NCBI RefSeq assembly: GCF_016195855.1
Contig: NZ_JACPYU010000010.1
Span: 186,001 to 250,000, forward strand
Direction: 5' to 3'
Length of the DNA: 64,000 nt
Origin: Aquabacterium sp.
Lineage (GTDB): Bacteria; Pseudomonadota; Gammaproteobacteria; Burkholderiales; Burkholderiaceae_C
Shown here: piece by piece, positions 54,580-62,838 of the stretch
How positions within the stretch are numbered: the stretch's first letter is position 1
Layout of the letters: each line of letters opens with the position of its first letter
Program-made: the position numbers and the translations under genes
The notes under the pieces: model-generated
What the model was told of the DNA's origin: nothing
Database searches by the model: none
What the model saw: only the letters and a program-made list of their open reading frames with translations

Positions 54580-54633
54580 TCCGCATTGCTGCTTTTTGCT
54601 TTCTCGCATGAACCTCAGGAAAGGTCTCTCACC

Positions 54634-56328
54634 ATGAACCAGCTTTCTCTCAAAGCCAAACTGATCGGCTTGCTCTCGGTTGCCCTGTTGGCCCTGGCCA
54701 TTGTGGGCGCGGTCGGTTGGAGCGGTCTGATCGCCACCTCCGGCTCCTTGTCTGAGGTTGGCAAGAATCGCTTGCCCTCTGTGTTGGGGCTGGAGATGAT
54801 GAACGAGGCGCAGACCGCGATTGCCGCCGCCAACCGCCTGGTGGCCTTTTCTGAAAACGACTACCAGGCTCAAACCAAGTTCGCCGGCAGCGTGAAAGAA
54901 AAAGACGTCGTCTGGAAGCGTGCGGAAGATGGCTGGAAGATGTACGAGCCCCTGCCTCAAACGCCGGAAGAAGCCGTGCTGTGGACCCAGTTTGTCAAAG
55001 AGTGGAACGACTGGAAGGCGGCTGAGGGCAAGATCACCGAGACCATCGCGGCCTTGAGCACCAACACCGATGCACCGCGCCAGAAGGCCCTGTTTGTGGA
55101 CTTCTACAAGCGATGCGCAGACAACGATCCCTTGTTTGCCAAAGCAGAGGCCACGCTGGACAAGATCGTGGACCTGAACGTGAAGGTCGGCAACGAAGCG
55201 GTGCAGGATGGTGACAAGCAGGTGGCCTCGTCCAAGACCTTGATGCTCGGCAGCGCGGCCGTGTTGCTGGTCGTCCTGGGCCTGATCGGTGCATGGATCA
55301 CCCGCAGCATCCTGCGCCAGCTCGGTGGTGAGCCCGCTTATGTGAGCGAGATCGTGCGCAAGGTGGCCGCCGGTGACCTGACGGTTCAGGTCGATCTGGC
55401 ATCGGGTGACACCACCAGCATGCTGGCCTCCGTCAAGGGCATGGCCGACAAGCTCTCCCACATCATTGGTGACGTGCGTACGGCCTCGGATGCCTTGTCT
55501 GCCGCTGCCGAGCAGGTGTCGGCCACGGCCCAGAGCATCAGCCAGGGCGCCAGCGAACAGGCCTCCAGCGTGGAGGAGACCTCGGCCTCGATCGAGCAGA
55601 TGTCCAGCTCGGTGCAACAGAACGCCGACAACGCCAAGGTGACCGAGGGCATGTCGTCCAAGGCCGCCAAGGAGGCCGTCGAGGGTGGCCAGGCTGTCAA
55701 GGAAACCGTGCAGGCGATGAAGACCATTGCCGACAAGATCAGCATCGTCGATGACATCGCCTACCAGACCAACCTGCTGGCCTTGAACGCGGCGATCGAA
55801 GCGGCCCGTGCCGGTGAGCATGGCAAGGGCTTTGCCGTGGTGGCCGACGAGGTGCGCAAGCTGGCCGAGCGCAGCCAGGAAGCTGCACAGGAAATCGGTG
55901 AAGTGGCCAAGAACAGCGTGTCCCTGGCCGAGCATGCAGGCGGCCTGCTGGACGCCATCGTGCCCTCCATCTCCAAGACCTCCGATCTGGTCCAGGAGAT
56001 CGCCTCGGCGTCCGACGAGCAGTCCAGCGGCATCTGGCAGATCAACACCGCGGTGACCCAGCTTTCGCAGCTGACGCAGGAGAACTCCAGCGCATCGGAA
56101 GAGCTGGCCGCCACCGCCGAGGAAATGAGCGGCCAGGCCGAGCAGCTGCAGGAGCTGATGAGCTTCTTCACCACCGCAGGCAGCAACCAGCAGGCCGTGG
56201 CCGCCTCCAGCGTCATCGCCCGCGCCGCCCGAAGCAGCGCGTCACGCCAGGCCGTGGGCCGCGCCACACCACGCAAGCGTGAGGCCTCGCCCAGCCACGC
56301 ATCAGAGTTCGTCAAGTTCGAGGAGTGA
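54634..56328 (+). CDS. Methyl-accepting chemotaxis protein
   Basis: A 564-residue receptor. Helix 1 is [20 protein letters not shown], followed by a ~180-residue four-helix-bundle periplasmic domain, helix 2 ([20 protein letters not shown]), HAMP ([20 protein letters not shown]) and a long signalling domain with [20 protein letters not shown] at the tip. Gln/Glu methylation candidates occur in [20 protein letters not shown]. It has no C-terminal NWETF-type CheR tether (ends SEFVKFEE). It starts 54 bases after the cheA stop, with AGGAAAGG upstream. The ligand is unknown. Confidence 0.93.
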   Translation: MNQLSLKAKLIGLLSVALLALAIVGAVGWSGLIATSGSLSEVGKNRLPSVLGLEMMNEAQTAIAAANRLVAFSENDYQAQTKFAGSVKEKDVVWKRAEDGWKMYEPLPQTPEEAVLWTQFVKEWNDWKAAEGKITETIAALSTNTDAPRQKALFVDFYKRCADNDPLFAKAEATLDKIVDLNVKVGNEAVQDGDKQVASSKTLMLGSAAVLLVVLGLIGAWITRSILRQLGGEPAYVSEIVRKVAAGDLTVQVDLASGDTTSMLASVKGMADKLSHIIGDVRTASDALSAAAEQVSATAQSISQGASEQASSVEETSASIEQMSSSVQQNADNAKVTEGMSSKAAKEAVEGGQAVKETVQAMKTIADKISIVDDIAYQTNLLALNAAIEAARAGEHGKGFAVVADEVRKLAERSQEAAQEIGEVAKNSVSLAEHAGGLLDAIVPSISKTSDLVQEIASASDEQSSGIWQINTAVTQLSQLTQENSSASEELAATAEEMSGQAEQLQELMSFFTTAGSNQQAVAASSVIARAARSSASRQAVGRATPRKREASPSHASEFVKFEE

Positions 56329-56331
56329 GCC

Positions 56332-56868
56332 ATGAACACTGCTGTTGCGACAGTTGGCACGTCCGCCTCGGGCAAGGCCAATATGGTCAGCCAGTACCTG
56401 ATCTTCAGCCTGGCCAATGAGCTGTTCGCCGTGGGCACGCTGCGGGTGCGCGAGATCATCGAGTACGGCAACGTCACCTCGGTGCCCATGATGCCGGGCT
56501 ACATCCGCGGGGTCATCAACCTGCGTGGGGCGGTGGTGCCCGTCATCGACCTGAACGCCCGCTTTGGCCGCGCGCACACCGAGATCTCGCGGCGGACCTG
56601 CGTGGTGATCCTGGAGGTGCAGGCCGACAACGACACGCATGTGCTGGGCATCGTGGTGGACGCGGTCAGTGCCGTGCGTCAGATCGACAGCGCCGATGTC
56701 GAGCCCGCACCCAGCTTTGGCACGCGCATCCGCGCCGACTTCATCGATGGCATGGCCAAGGTCAAGGGCAACTTCGTGATCCTGCTGGATCTGGGCAAGG
56801 TGCTGTCCGTCGAAGAGATCGCCATGCTGGGTGAGGTCAGCCATGGCCCGGCACACCTGGAAAGCTGA
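56332..56868 (+). CDS. cheW: Chemotaxis adaptor CheW
   Basis: A 178-residue CheW-domain protein: QYLIFSLANELFAVGTLRVR, then PMMPGYIRGVINLRGAVVPV and the conserved LNARFGRAHTEIS. The C-terminal part (NFVILLDLGKVLSVEEIAML) completes the fold. It couples receptors to CheA. The start follows the receptor stop by 3 bases with GAGGAG overlapping the end of that gene, so translation is probably coupled. It is about 20 residues longer than classical CheW, mostly at the N-terminus. Confidence 0.95.
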   Translation: MNTAVATVGTSASGKANMVSQYLIFSLANELFAVGTLRVREIIEYGNVTSVPMMPGYIRGVINLRGAVVPVIDLNARFGRAHTEISRRTCVVILEVQADNDTHVLGIVVDAVSAVRQIDSADVEPAPSFGTRIRADFIDGMAKVKGNFVILLDLGKVLSVEEIAMLGEVSHGPAHLES

Positions 56869-56876
56869 GGCCCCCC

Positions 56877-57677
56877 ATGCTGCCGGTTCTGTCAGACAAG
56901 GAGTTCCACGGGTTTCGGCAACTCATCTTCGATGAGGCCGGCATCCACATGAGCGATGTCAAGAAGCCGCTGGTCAGCGGGCGGCTGGCCAAGCGCCTGG
57001 CGCACCATGGTCTGAACTCGTATGGCGAGTACTTCAGGATCGTCTCGCAAGACGCCAAAGAGCGCCAGATGTCAGTCGACTTGCTGACGACCAATGAAAC
57101 CTTCTTCTTTCGCGAGCCCAAGCACTTCGAGTTCCTGGCCGACACCATCGTGCCGGAGCTGGGCAGGCAGCAGCAGGTGCGGGTCTGGAGCGGGGCTTGC
57201 TCCAGCGGGGAAGAGCCCTACACCCTGGCCATGACGCTGGCCGATGCGCTGGGCCACTGGCGCTTCGAGATCCTGGCGTCCGACATCAGCACGCGTGTGC
57301 TGGAGACGGCCAGAAAAGGCATGTACCCGCTGGAAGACGCCGCCGACATCCCCAAGCCCTATCGCAACGCCTATTGCCTCAAGGGGATCGGGCGCCAGGA
57401 GGGCTGGATGCTGCTGGACAAGGCCATCCGCGACAGCATCCGCTTCGAGCAGATCAACCTGAACGCCACCTTGCCCGATGTCGGTGTGTTTGACGTGATC
57501 TTCCTGCGCAACGTGATGATCTACTTCTCGGTGGAGACCAAGCGCCAGGTGGTGTCCCGCTTGATGAGCAAGCTGCGGCCTGGTGGTTACTTCATCATCA
57601 GCCATTCGGAGAGCCTGCATGGCGTGACCGAGTCGCTGAAGATGGTCAAGCCCTCGATCTACCGCAAGCCGGCCTGA
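56877..57677 (+). CDS. cheR: Chemotaxis protein methyltransferase CheR
   Basis: A 266-residue SAM-dependent methyltransferase. The N-terminal helical domain is LSDKEFHGFRQLIFDEAGIH; the SAM-binding part has VWSGACSSGEEPYTLAMTLA and IFLRNVMIYFSVETKRQVVS, ending HSESLHGVTESLKMVKPSIY. It methylates receptor glutamates using S-adenosylmethionine. The start is 8 bases after the cheW stop. No methylesterase (CheB) or CheD follows, since the next gene is on the other strand. Confidence 0.95.
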   Translation: MLPVLSDKEFHGFRQLIFDEAGIHMSDVKKPLVSGRLAKRLAHHGLNSYGEYFRIVSQDAKERQMSVDLLTTNETFFFREPKHFEFLADTIVPELGRQQQVRVWSGACSSGEEPYTLAMTLADALGHWRFEILASDISTRVLETARKGMYPLEDAADIPKPYRNAYCLKGIGRQEGWMLLDKAIRDSIRFEQINLNATLPDVGVFDVIFLRNVMIYFSVETKRQVVSRLMSKLRPGGYFIISHSESLHGVTESLKMVKPSIYRKPA

Positions 57678-57710
57678 TCACCGGGCCCTTGGGCCGGCTT
57701 CAGGTCAGGC

Positions 57711-59387
57711 TCAACCCATGCGTGGCTGCAGCGTCTTGCTGTAGACCGAGTCGCCGTGGATGTCGCGCAGGTCCACGGTGAGCTCGCTGCTTTGTGCATC
57801 GATGTTGATCTCACCGAAGAACTGCAGGCCTGACAGCGGCGACAGGTTGGCCTGGCCGGCAGGTGGGGCCTTGTAGAACGTGACCTGCGGGCCGAAGGTG
57901 CCATCCAGCGTGTTGGGGCCGAAGCTGCCGGCGTTGAGCGGGCCGGAGACGAACTCCCAGAAGGGATCGAAGTCCTGGAAGGTGGCCTTGTTCGGGTCGT
58001 AGTAGTGGGCTGCGCAGTAGTGCACGTCGGCGGTCAGCCACACGGTGTTGCGCACGCGCTGCTTCTTGAGGAAGCCCAACAGCTCGGCGAACTCCAGCTC
58101 GCGCCCGGCGGGGGCCCCGTTGTGGCCGTTGGCCACGGCCTCCCAGCGGTCCAGGCCTTGGGCCGTCTTGCCATCACCCACGTTCAGGCCGATGGGCATG
58201 TCGGCGGCGATCACTTTCCACACGGCGCGTGAGCTGGCCAGGCCCTGCTTGAGCCAGTCCAGCTGTTCGCGGCCCAGGAAGGCCGTGTCGGGGCCGGCTT
58301 GGGTCTGCAGGTTGGCGCTGTTGGGGCCGCGGTAGGCGCGCATGTCCAGCACGAACACCTCCAGCAGCGGGCCATAGCAGAACTTGCGGTACACGCGTTG
58401 CGACTCGCTGGCGTCGTGCGGGCGCATCGGCGCGTATTCCATGAAGGCGCGGGCACCACGCGCGGTCAGCAGGGGCACGTTCTTCTCGGTGTAGCGGGCA
58501 TCGCCACTGAGGTCTTTCGAGTCCGACCAGTTGTTGCACACCTCGTGGTCATCCCACTGCCAGATCTGCGGCACCTCGGCATTGAAGCGGCGCAGGTTCT
58601 CGTCCAGCAGGTTGTAGCGGTAGCGGCCACGGAACTCGTCCAGGGTCTCGGCCACCTTGCTGACTTCGGGGGTGACGATGTTGGTCCACAACTGGCCACC
58701 TTCGGCCGTGACGCTTTCCTTGATGGGGCCGTCGGCATAGATGTTGTCGCCGCTGTGGATGAAGAAGTGCGGTGCGCGCTGGCGCATGGCTTCGTAGATC
58801 TTCATGCCGCCAAAGCTGGTGTTGATGCCCCAGCCCTGGCCGGCCGTGTCGCCACCCCATTGAAAGCGGATGTCCTGGCCGGCATGGCCACGGCCGCGGC
58901 CACCGGTGAGCCAGCTCAGATCAGAGGCAAAGCAGGGCAGGGTGGTGAAGCGCGTGGTGAGCGGCTCACTCAGGGCGCGGTCGTTGTGCAGGCTCTGGAA
59001 GCTGACGCGCACGAAGACCTCGCGGCCACCAGGCAGCCGGGTGAGGTCCTGGCGGGCGGTGAAGTCGGTGGTCTCCAGGGCGTAGGGCCCAACCACTTTG
59101 GTGGACTTCTTGAAGGACGCATCCAGGCTGTATTCGACCAGCATGCGCGCGGGGCGGTCCGCACGGCTCCACACCATCATGGCGTCACCCCGTGGGTCAC
59201 CCAGTTGCAGGCCTTGTGCGGCCACTGGGCGCTCGGCGTCGGCGGTGATGATGGCTGGTGCGCTCTGGGTCTGCGCCCAGCCGGGCTTGAACAAGGCGGG
59301 CACGGCCACGCCAGCGGCGGCGGATGCCGTGGTGTTGAAAAGGAAGGCGCGGCGGGCGGCCTGTTGTTTGTCGTCTGGCTTGCTCAT
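57711..59387 (-). CDS. phoD: PhoD-like alkaline phosphatase, Tat-exported
   Basis: A 558-residue metallophosphoesterase. The twin-arginine signal is in AARRAFLFNTTASAAAGVAV (residues ~10-30), followed by a PhoD N-terminal beta domain. Catalytic segments are FFIHSGDNIYADGPI, IWQWDDHEVCNNWSDSKDLS and TVWLTADVHYCAAHYYDPNK. It hydrolyses phosphate mono- and diesters in the periplasm or outside the cell, using Ca and Fe in the known enzymes, for phosphate supply. No Pho box is evident in the 154-base upstream gap. It is convergent with cheR and likely unrelated to the chemosensory block. Confidence 0.93.
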   Translation of the reverse strand: MSKPDDKQQAARRAFLFNTTASAAAGVAVPALFKPGWAQTQSAPAIITADAERPVAAQGLQLGDPRGDAMMVWSRADRPARMLVEYSLDASFKKSTKVVGPYALETTDFTARQDLTRLPGGREVFVRVSFQSLHNDRALSEPLTTRFTTLPCFASDLSWLTGGRGRGHAGQDIRFQWGGDTAGQGWGINTSFGGMKIYEAMRQRAPHFFIHSGDNIYADGPIKESVTAEGGQLWTNIVTPEVSKVAETLDEFRGRYRYNLLDENLRRFNAEVPQIWQWDDHEVCNNWSDSKDLSGDARYTEKNVPLLTARGARAFMEYAPMRPHDASESQRVYRKFCYGPLLEVFVLDMRAYRGPNSANLQTQAGPDTAFLGREQLDWLKQGLASSRAVWKVIAADMPIGLNVGDGKTAQGLDRWEAVANGHNGAPAGRELEFAELLGFLKKQRVRNTVWLTADVHYCAAHYYDPNKATFQDFDPFWEFVSGPLNAGSFGPNTLDGTFGPQVTFYKAPPAGQANLSPLSGLQFFGEINIDAQSSELTVDLRDIHGDSVYSKTLQPRMG

Positions 59388-59541
59388 CTTGCTGCTGCTC
59401 CTGATGGCTGATGGCGGCGACCGGGCTTGGTCGATCAGGGCTTGAGCGTAGAGCGCTTGTGTGAACAGGGCTTGACGGTGCTGGGGCGGAACATAGGCCG
59501 CTTGGCGGGCACCTCAGGTGGCCCCGCCTTTGGCGGCCGCG

Positions 59542-60132
59542 TCAGCAATGCCTCAGGAAGAAACCGTAGTTTTCGGCGTTGCGCATGGCCTTGGCCGGCG
59601 TGGCCGCAAAGGCCAGGCAGTCGGCCTCGTCGTAGGAATAGTCCTCGGTGGCCAGCACCTTGTGGGTGACCTCGTGGTAGATGGTGGATGCGCGTTCCGC
59701 GTCGTTGCTGCCGAAGTACTCGTTGCCGATGTAGATGCGCATGCCCGAGCCGACGTGGCTGAGCAGGCCGCCCGTGCTGCCGCTGCCGAACTCGTCGCGG
59801 CGGTCGGTCGGGAACACATAGGCCAGTACCCCGTTCAGGTCTTCGGGGGCCTTGCCGGGCTTGATCAACTTGGGCTCGTAGAGCGATTTGTACTTCACCC
59901 GCAGCACGCCGCCCACGCGGTTGACAAAGGTGATCGTGCGGTTGGGGGCGTTGACCACGGTGTGCATGGCGCGCAGCCGCCGCGCAAGCACGTCGCGGTC
60001 TGCGGCGCCGAACCAGTCGGCCAGCGGTGCACCTTGGCTCAAGCTGCGTTCGGCCATGGTCAACATCTGTGCGTAGTCACCAGCCAGCGTGCCTTGCTGG
60101 AGGGCGGAAAAGCCTTCATAGAGCAGGTTCAT
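59542..60132 (-). CDS. M35-like zinc metallopeptidase (aspzincin, lysine-specific type)
   Basis: A 196-residue protein. The zinc motif HExxH is present in TIYHEVTHKVLATEDYSYDE; the T-E-D-Y following matches the aspzincin pattern in which the Asp is the third zinc ligand. The downstream ADCLAFAATPAKAMRNAENY, ending with GFF, is the tail pattern of the lysine-specific metallo-endopeptidase group of M35. The first half (FSALQQGTLAGDYAQMLTMA) is unrecognised. There is no signal peptide, so it acts in the cytoplasm or is exported some other way. I chose the ATG at 60132. Identification is from pattern memory. Confidence 0.72.
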   Translation of the reverse strand: MNLLYEGFSALQQGTLAGDYAQMLTMAERSLSQGAPLADWFGAADRDVLARRLRAMHTVVNAPNRTITFVNRVGGVLRVKYKSLYEPKLIKPGKAPEDLNGVLAYVFPTDRRDEFGSGSTGGLLSHVGSGMRIYIGNEYFGSNDAERASTIYHEVTHKVLATEDYSYDEADCLAFAATPAKAMRNAENYGFFLRHC

Positions 60133-60245
60133 GGGGCCTCCTTGCGGCATGCGGGGCATGCAGTTCAAGCCGGCCATTGTGGCGAGGGCGATCGCGCGCT
60201 CAAAGTGACTTTCGTCGGCTGTGCCGCCGGCGCGTCGACAAGGCC

Positions 60246-61821
60246 TCAGCGTCCCAGAACGCGCAGGCCCAGCAAGAGCAGCACGGCCAGCGCCAGCACG
60301 GCCGACAAGGCCTTCCAGAAGATCACGGGGTTGCGCTCGATCAGCGCGGGCGTGCGGTCCTGCTGGTACTGGGGCCCCGGTGTGTGCAGGTCATGCACGA
60401 ACTCCGACAGGGCCTCCTGCCGTTTGGCCATCTGGGGATGCAGGGCCCGGCGCAGCACGGCATCGAGCCAGGGCGGCAGGTCGGGGCGGTGCGCCCTGAG
60501 CGAGGCATAACGCAGGCGATGCAGGTCACTGGGCGAGCGCAGCTGGGTCACCTGCAAGCCATAGGGCAGCTGGCCGGTGAGCAACTGGTAGGTGATCACG
60601 GCCAGCGAGAACAGCTCCGATTGCGGTGTGCCCACGCCACCCACGAAGTACTCCGGTGCGGTGTACTGCAGCGAGCCGAGGATGGCCTGGGGGCGGGCCT
60701 CGGCCGTGCCTTCGGTCAGGCCGGCCACGTGCGTGGAGGCCAGGTCGATGACCTTGATGGTGCCGTGCTGGTCCAGCATCAGGTTCTCGGGGCGCAGGTC
60801 CTGATGCAGCATCTCCTTGCGGTGAAAAGCCTGCAGGCCTTTGGCCACCTGCGCGACGATGCGCCGCACGCTGTCGATGTCGGGCCTGGGGTGGTCGGTC
60901 ATCCGTCTTGAGCACCACCTGCTGCCCGCTGGCCTGGTCCACCGCCAGGTGCACATGGCTGCGCGAACTCGCATGCAGCTCGCGCACGATGGTGTAGCCC
61001 TCAAAGCTCATGCGTGGCTGCAAGGGTGGCGGCAGGCGCAGGCCTTCTCGCTGGGCCAGCCGCATCGAGGCCTGCTCGTCTGGCAGGGCATCAATGCGCA
61101 CGATCTGCAGCGTGAGGTTGTCCTGGCTGCCCCGCTCCAGCGCGAGGGCGGTGAGCGAGGCCGCGGCCGCGTCAAAGTCCGTGGGGTGCCGCTGCAAGGC
61201 CGCGTGCACGGCAGCGGCATCGAGGTGCTCGTAGGCGCCGTCGGTGGCCAGCACATAGATGTCTCCCACTTCGGTGGGCCAGCAGTGGTAGTCGATGTCC
61301 ACCGAGGGGCCGGCACCCAGGGCGCGGCCCAGGTAGGTCTCGGCCGACGACAGGCGCACGCGGTGGTCTTCGGTGAGTTGCTCCAGCGCCAGCGGGTGCA
61401 GCTTGTAGATGCGCGCATCCCCCACATGCAGCAGATGGGCCTCGCGCCCCTTGAGGATCAGGGCGCTGAAGGTGCAGACGTGGCCGCGCTCCTTGTCGAA
61501 ACGGGCATCGCTCTTTTGGGTCTGGGCATGGAGCCAGGAGTTGGTGGCATCCAGCACACGCTGCGCGGCACGCCGCACCGGCCAGGCCTCCGAGGTGCAG
61601 TAGTAGTCGTCCAGGAAGCCGCGCACCGCAGCGGCGCTGGCCACCTGGCTGACCGCGCTGCTGCTGATGCCGTCTGCCAGGGCCAGGGCGATGCCTTTGG
61701 TGAGCAGGTGCGCGCCTTGTGGCACGGCCGCGCCATGGAAGTCCTGGTTGACGGCCTTGCGCCCGGCCTGCGAATGCTGGCCGAGCGTGACGCGCAGCGT
61801 CACCGGCTGTGGGGCGCTCAT
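60246..61821 (-). pseudogene. Bifunctional PP2C phosphatase-Ser/Thr kinase, broken by internal deletion and frameshift
   Basis: The first frame (from the ATG at 61821) encodes a full PP2C domain (LALADGISSSAVSQVASAAA; HVGDARIYKL; DIYVLATDGAYEHL; GSQDNLTLQIVRI) and the start of a kinase up to the beta-3 Lys in VVLKT. Near 60902 the reading then jumps frame: the +1 frame continues MTDHPRPDIDSVRRIVAQVA, LHQDLRPENLMLDQHGTIKV, APEYFVGGVGTPQSELFSLA and a C-terminal membrane helix. About 45-50 residues expected between these (helix C Glu, hinge) are missing and 1576 bases are not divisible by three. It is downstream of the nitrite channel gene by 37 bases and would be its operon partner. A sequencing error would not explain the missing block. 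Confidence 0.85.
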
Positions 61822-61858
61822 GAGCCCGTGTGCCTCGGTTGCCCGTGGTACCTGGTGA

Positions 61859-62671
61859 TCAGGCGGCGACGCGCTTGGGTGCGGTCTTGTAATGCGTGGA
61901 GTACAGCGTGGCGCCCACAAAGGTCAGGCCGCCCACCACGTTGCCGATCACCGTGGGGATTTCGTTCCAGAGGAAGTAGTCCATCAGCGTGAAATGGCCA
62001 CCCAGCATCAGGCCCGATGGGAAGAGGTACATGTTGACGATGGAGTGCTCGAAGCCCATGTAGAAGAACAACATGATGGGCATCCACATGCCGATGACCT
62101 TGCCCGAGACGGAGGTCGACATCATGGCGGCGACCACACCGGTCGACACCATCCAGTTGCACATCACGCCGCGGATGAACAGCGTCAACATGCCGGCGGC
62201 GCCGTGTGCGGCGTAGCCCACCGTGCGGCCTTCACCGATGGAGCCGATCTTCACGCCGATGGCATTGGGCGCCTCGGTGAAGCCGAAGGTGAAGATGATG
62301 GCCATGAACACGGCCACCGTGAGCGCACCGGCAAAGTTGCCCAGGAACACCAGCGACCAGTTGCGCATGACGCCGCCCCAGGTGGCGCCAGGGCGCTTGT
62401 CGAGCACGGCCAGCGGCACCACGGTGAAGACACCGGTCAGCAGGTCAAAGCCCAGCAGGTACAGCATGCAAAAGCCCACGGGGAACAAGACAGCCCCAAG
62501 CAGCGGGTTGCCCGTGTTCACGTTGACGCTGATGGCGAAGGCGGCCGACAGCGCCAGGATGGCGCCTGCCATGTAGGCACGGATGAGGGTGTCCCGTGTG
62601 GACATCAGCAGCTTGGATTCACCGGCATCGACCATCTTGGTCACGAACTCGGCAGGTGCGAGGTAAGCCAT
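61859..62671 (-). CDS. Formate/nitrite-transporter (FNT) family channel
   Basis: A 270-residue membrane protein, MAYLAPAEFVTKMVDAGESK at the N-terminus, with six membrane helices and the FNT pattern: YMAGAILALSAAFAISVNVN, the Asp/Leu pore region LLGFDLLTGVFTVVPLAVLD, WSLVFLGNFAGALTVAVFMA, and IRGVMCNWMVSTGVVAAMMS with MGFEHSIVNMYLFPSGLMLG. The context (NIT-ANTAR regulator upstream, phosphatase/kinase downstream, leader with ANTAR RNA) indicates nitrite transport in nitrate assimilation (NirC-like) rather than formate. AAGGAAG precedes the ATG at 62671. A sigma-54 promoter and an antitermination leader lie at 62701-62828. Confidence 0.92.
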   Translation of the reverse strand: MAYLAPAEFVTKMVDAGESKLLMSTRDTLIRAYMAGAILALSAAFAISVNVNTGNPLLGAVLFPVGFCMLYLLGFDLLTGVFTVVPLAVLDKRPGATWGGVMRNWSLVFLGNFAGALTVAVFMAIIFTFGFTEAPNAIGVKIGSIGEGRTVGYAAHGAAGMLTLFIRGVMCNWMVSTGVVAAMMSTSVSGKVIGMWMPIMLFFYMGFEHSIVNMYLFPSGLMLGGHFTLMDYFLWNEIPTVIGNVVGGLTFVGATLYSTHYKTAPKRVAA

Positions 62672-62700
62672 GCGGACTTCCTTTGAAAAGTGAGGATGGA

Positions 62701-62761
62701 AAAGCAAAACGGCGCCCCTTCCAGGCATCAGCTCAAAGCCGATGCTGGACGGGACGCCGTT
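62701..62761 (-). terminator. Regulated intrinsic terminator in the nitrite-channel leader
   Basis: On the minus strand the 5' arm AACGGCG (62761-62755) pairs with CGCCGTT (62714-62708). Inside lies a second stem, CCAGCATC with GATG.CTGG (one bulged C). It is followed by TTTTGCTTT. The 5' arm overlaps the P2 hexaloop, so the terminator and P2 exclude each other. Confidence 0.85.
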
Positions 62762-62800
62762 ATCCACGTATTCAAGATGTCAGGCCGTCATTAGCCTGAC
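62749..62800 (-). ncRNA. ANTAR-type two-hairpin leader motif (P1 and P2)
   Basis: On the minus strand, hairpin P1 (62800-62779) pairs GTCAGGCT with GGCCTGAC around the hexaloop AATGAC. Hairpin P2 (62769-62749) pairs ACG.GGAT with GTCC.CGT, with one bulged base, around AACGGC. Both six-base loops have A at position 1 and G at position 4, the published ANTAR target rule, and both are closed by a U-G pair. P2 uses part of the terminator's 5' arm, so binding that favours P2 should block termination. Confidence 0.85.
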
Positions 62801-62810
62801 CAGCCCGTGG

Positions 62811-62828
62811 CATGCAGGTTTCGTGCCT
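62811..62828 (-). promoter_or_regulatory. Sigma-54 (-24/-12) promoter of the nitrite-channel leader
   Basis: On the minus strand the sequence AGGCACGAAACCTGCATG runs from 62828 to 62811. It has GG at -24 (62827-62826) and GC at -12 (62815-62814), separated by ten bases as sigma-54 requires, and matches the TGGCACG-N4-TTGCA consensus at all but two positions. The predicted start is near 62802, immediately before the first ANTAR hairpin at 62800. Confidence 0.75.
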
Positions 62829-62838
62829 GGGTGCGTGC

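Noticed and set aside
57664-57700. GGGCC/GGCCC inverted repeat after cheR as a terminator
   Set aside because: It could fold in several ways and lacks any T-tract; kept out because evidence is too weak.
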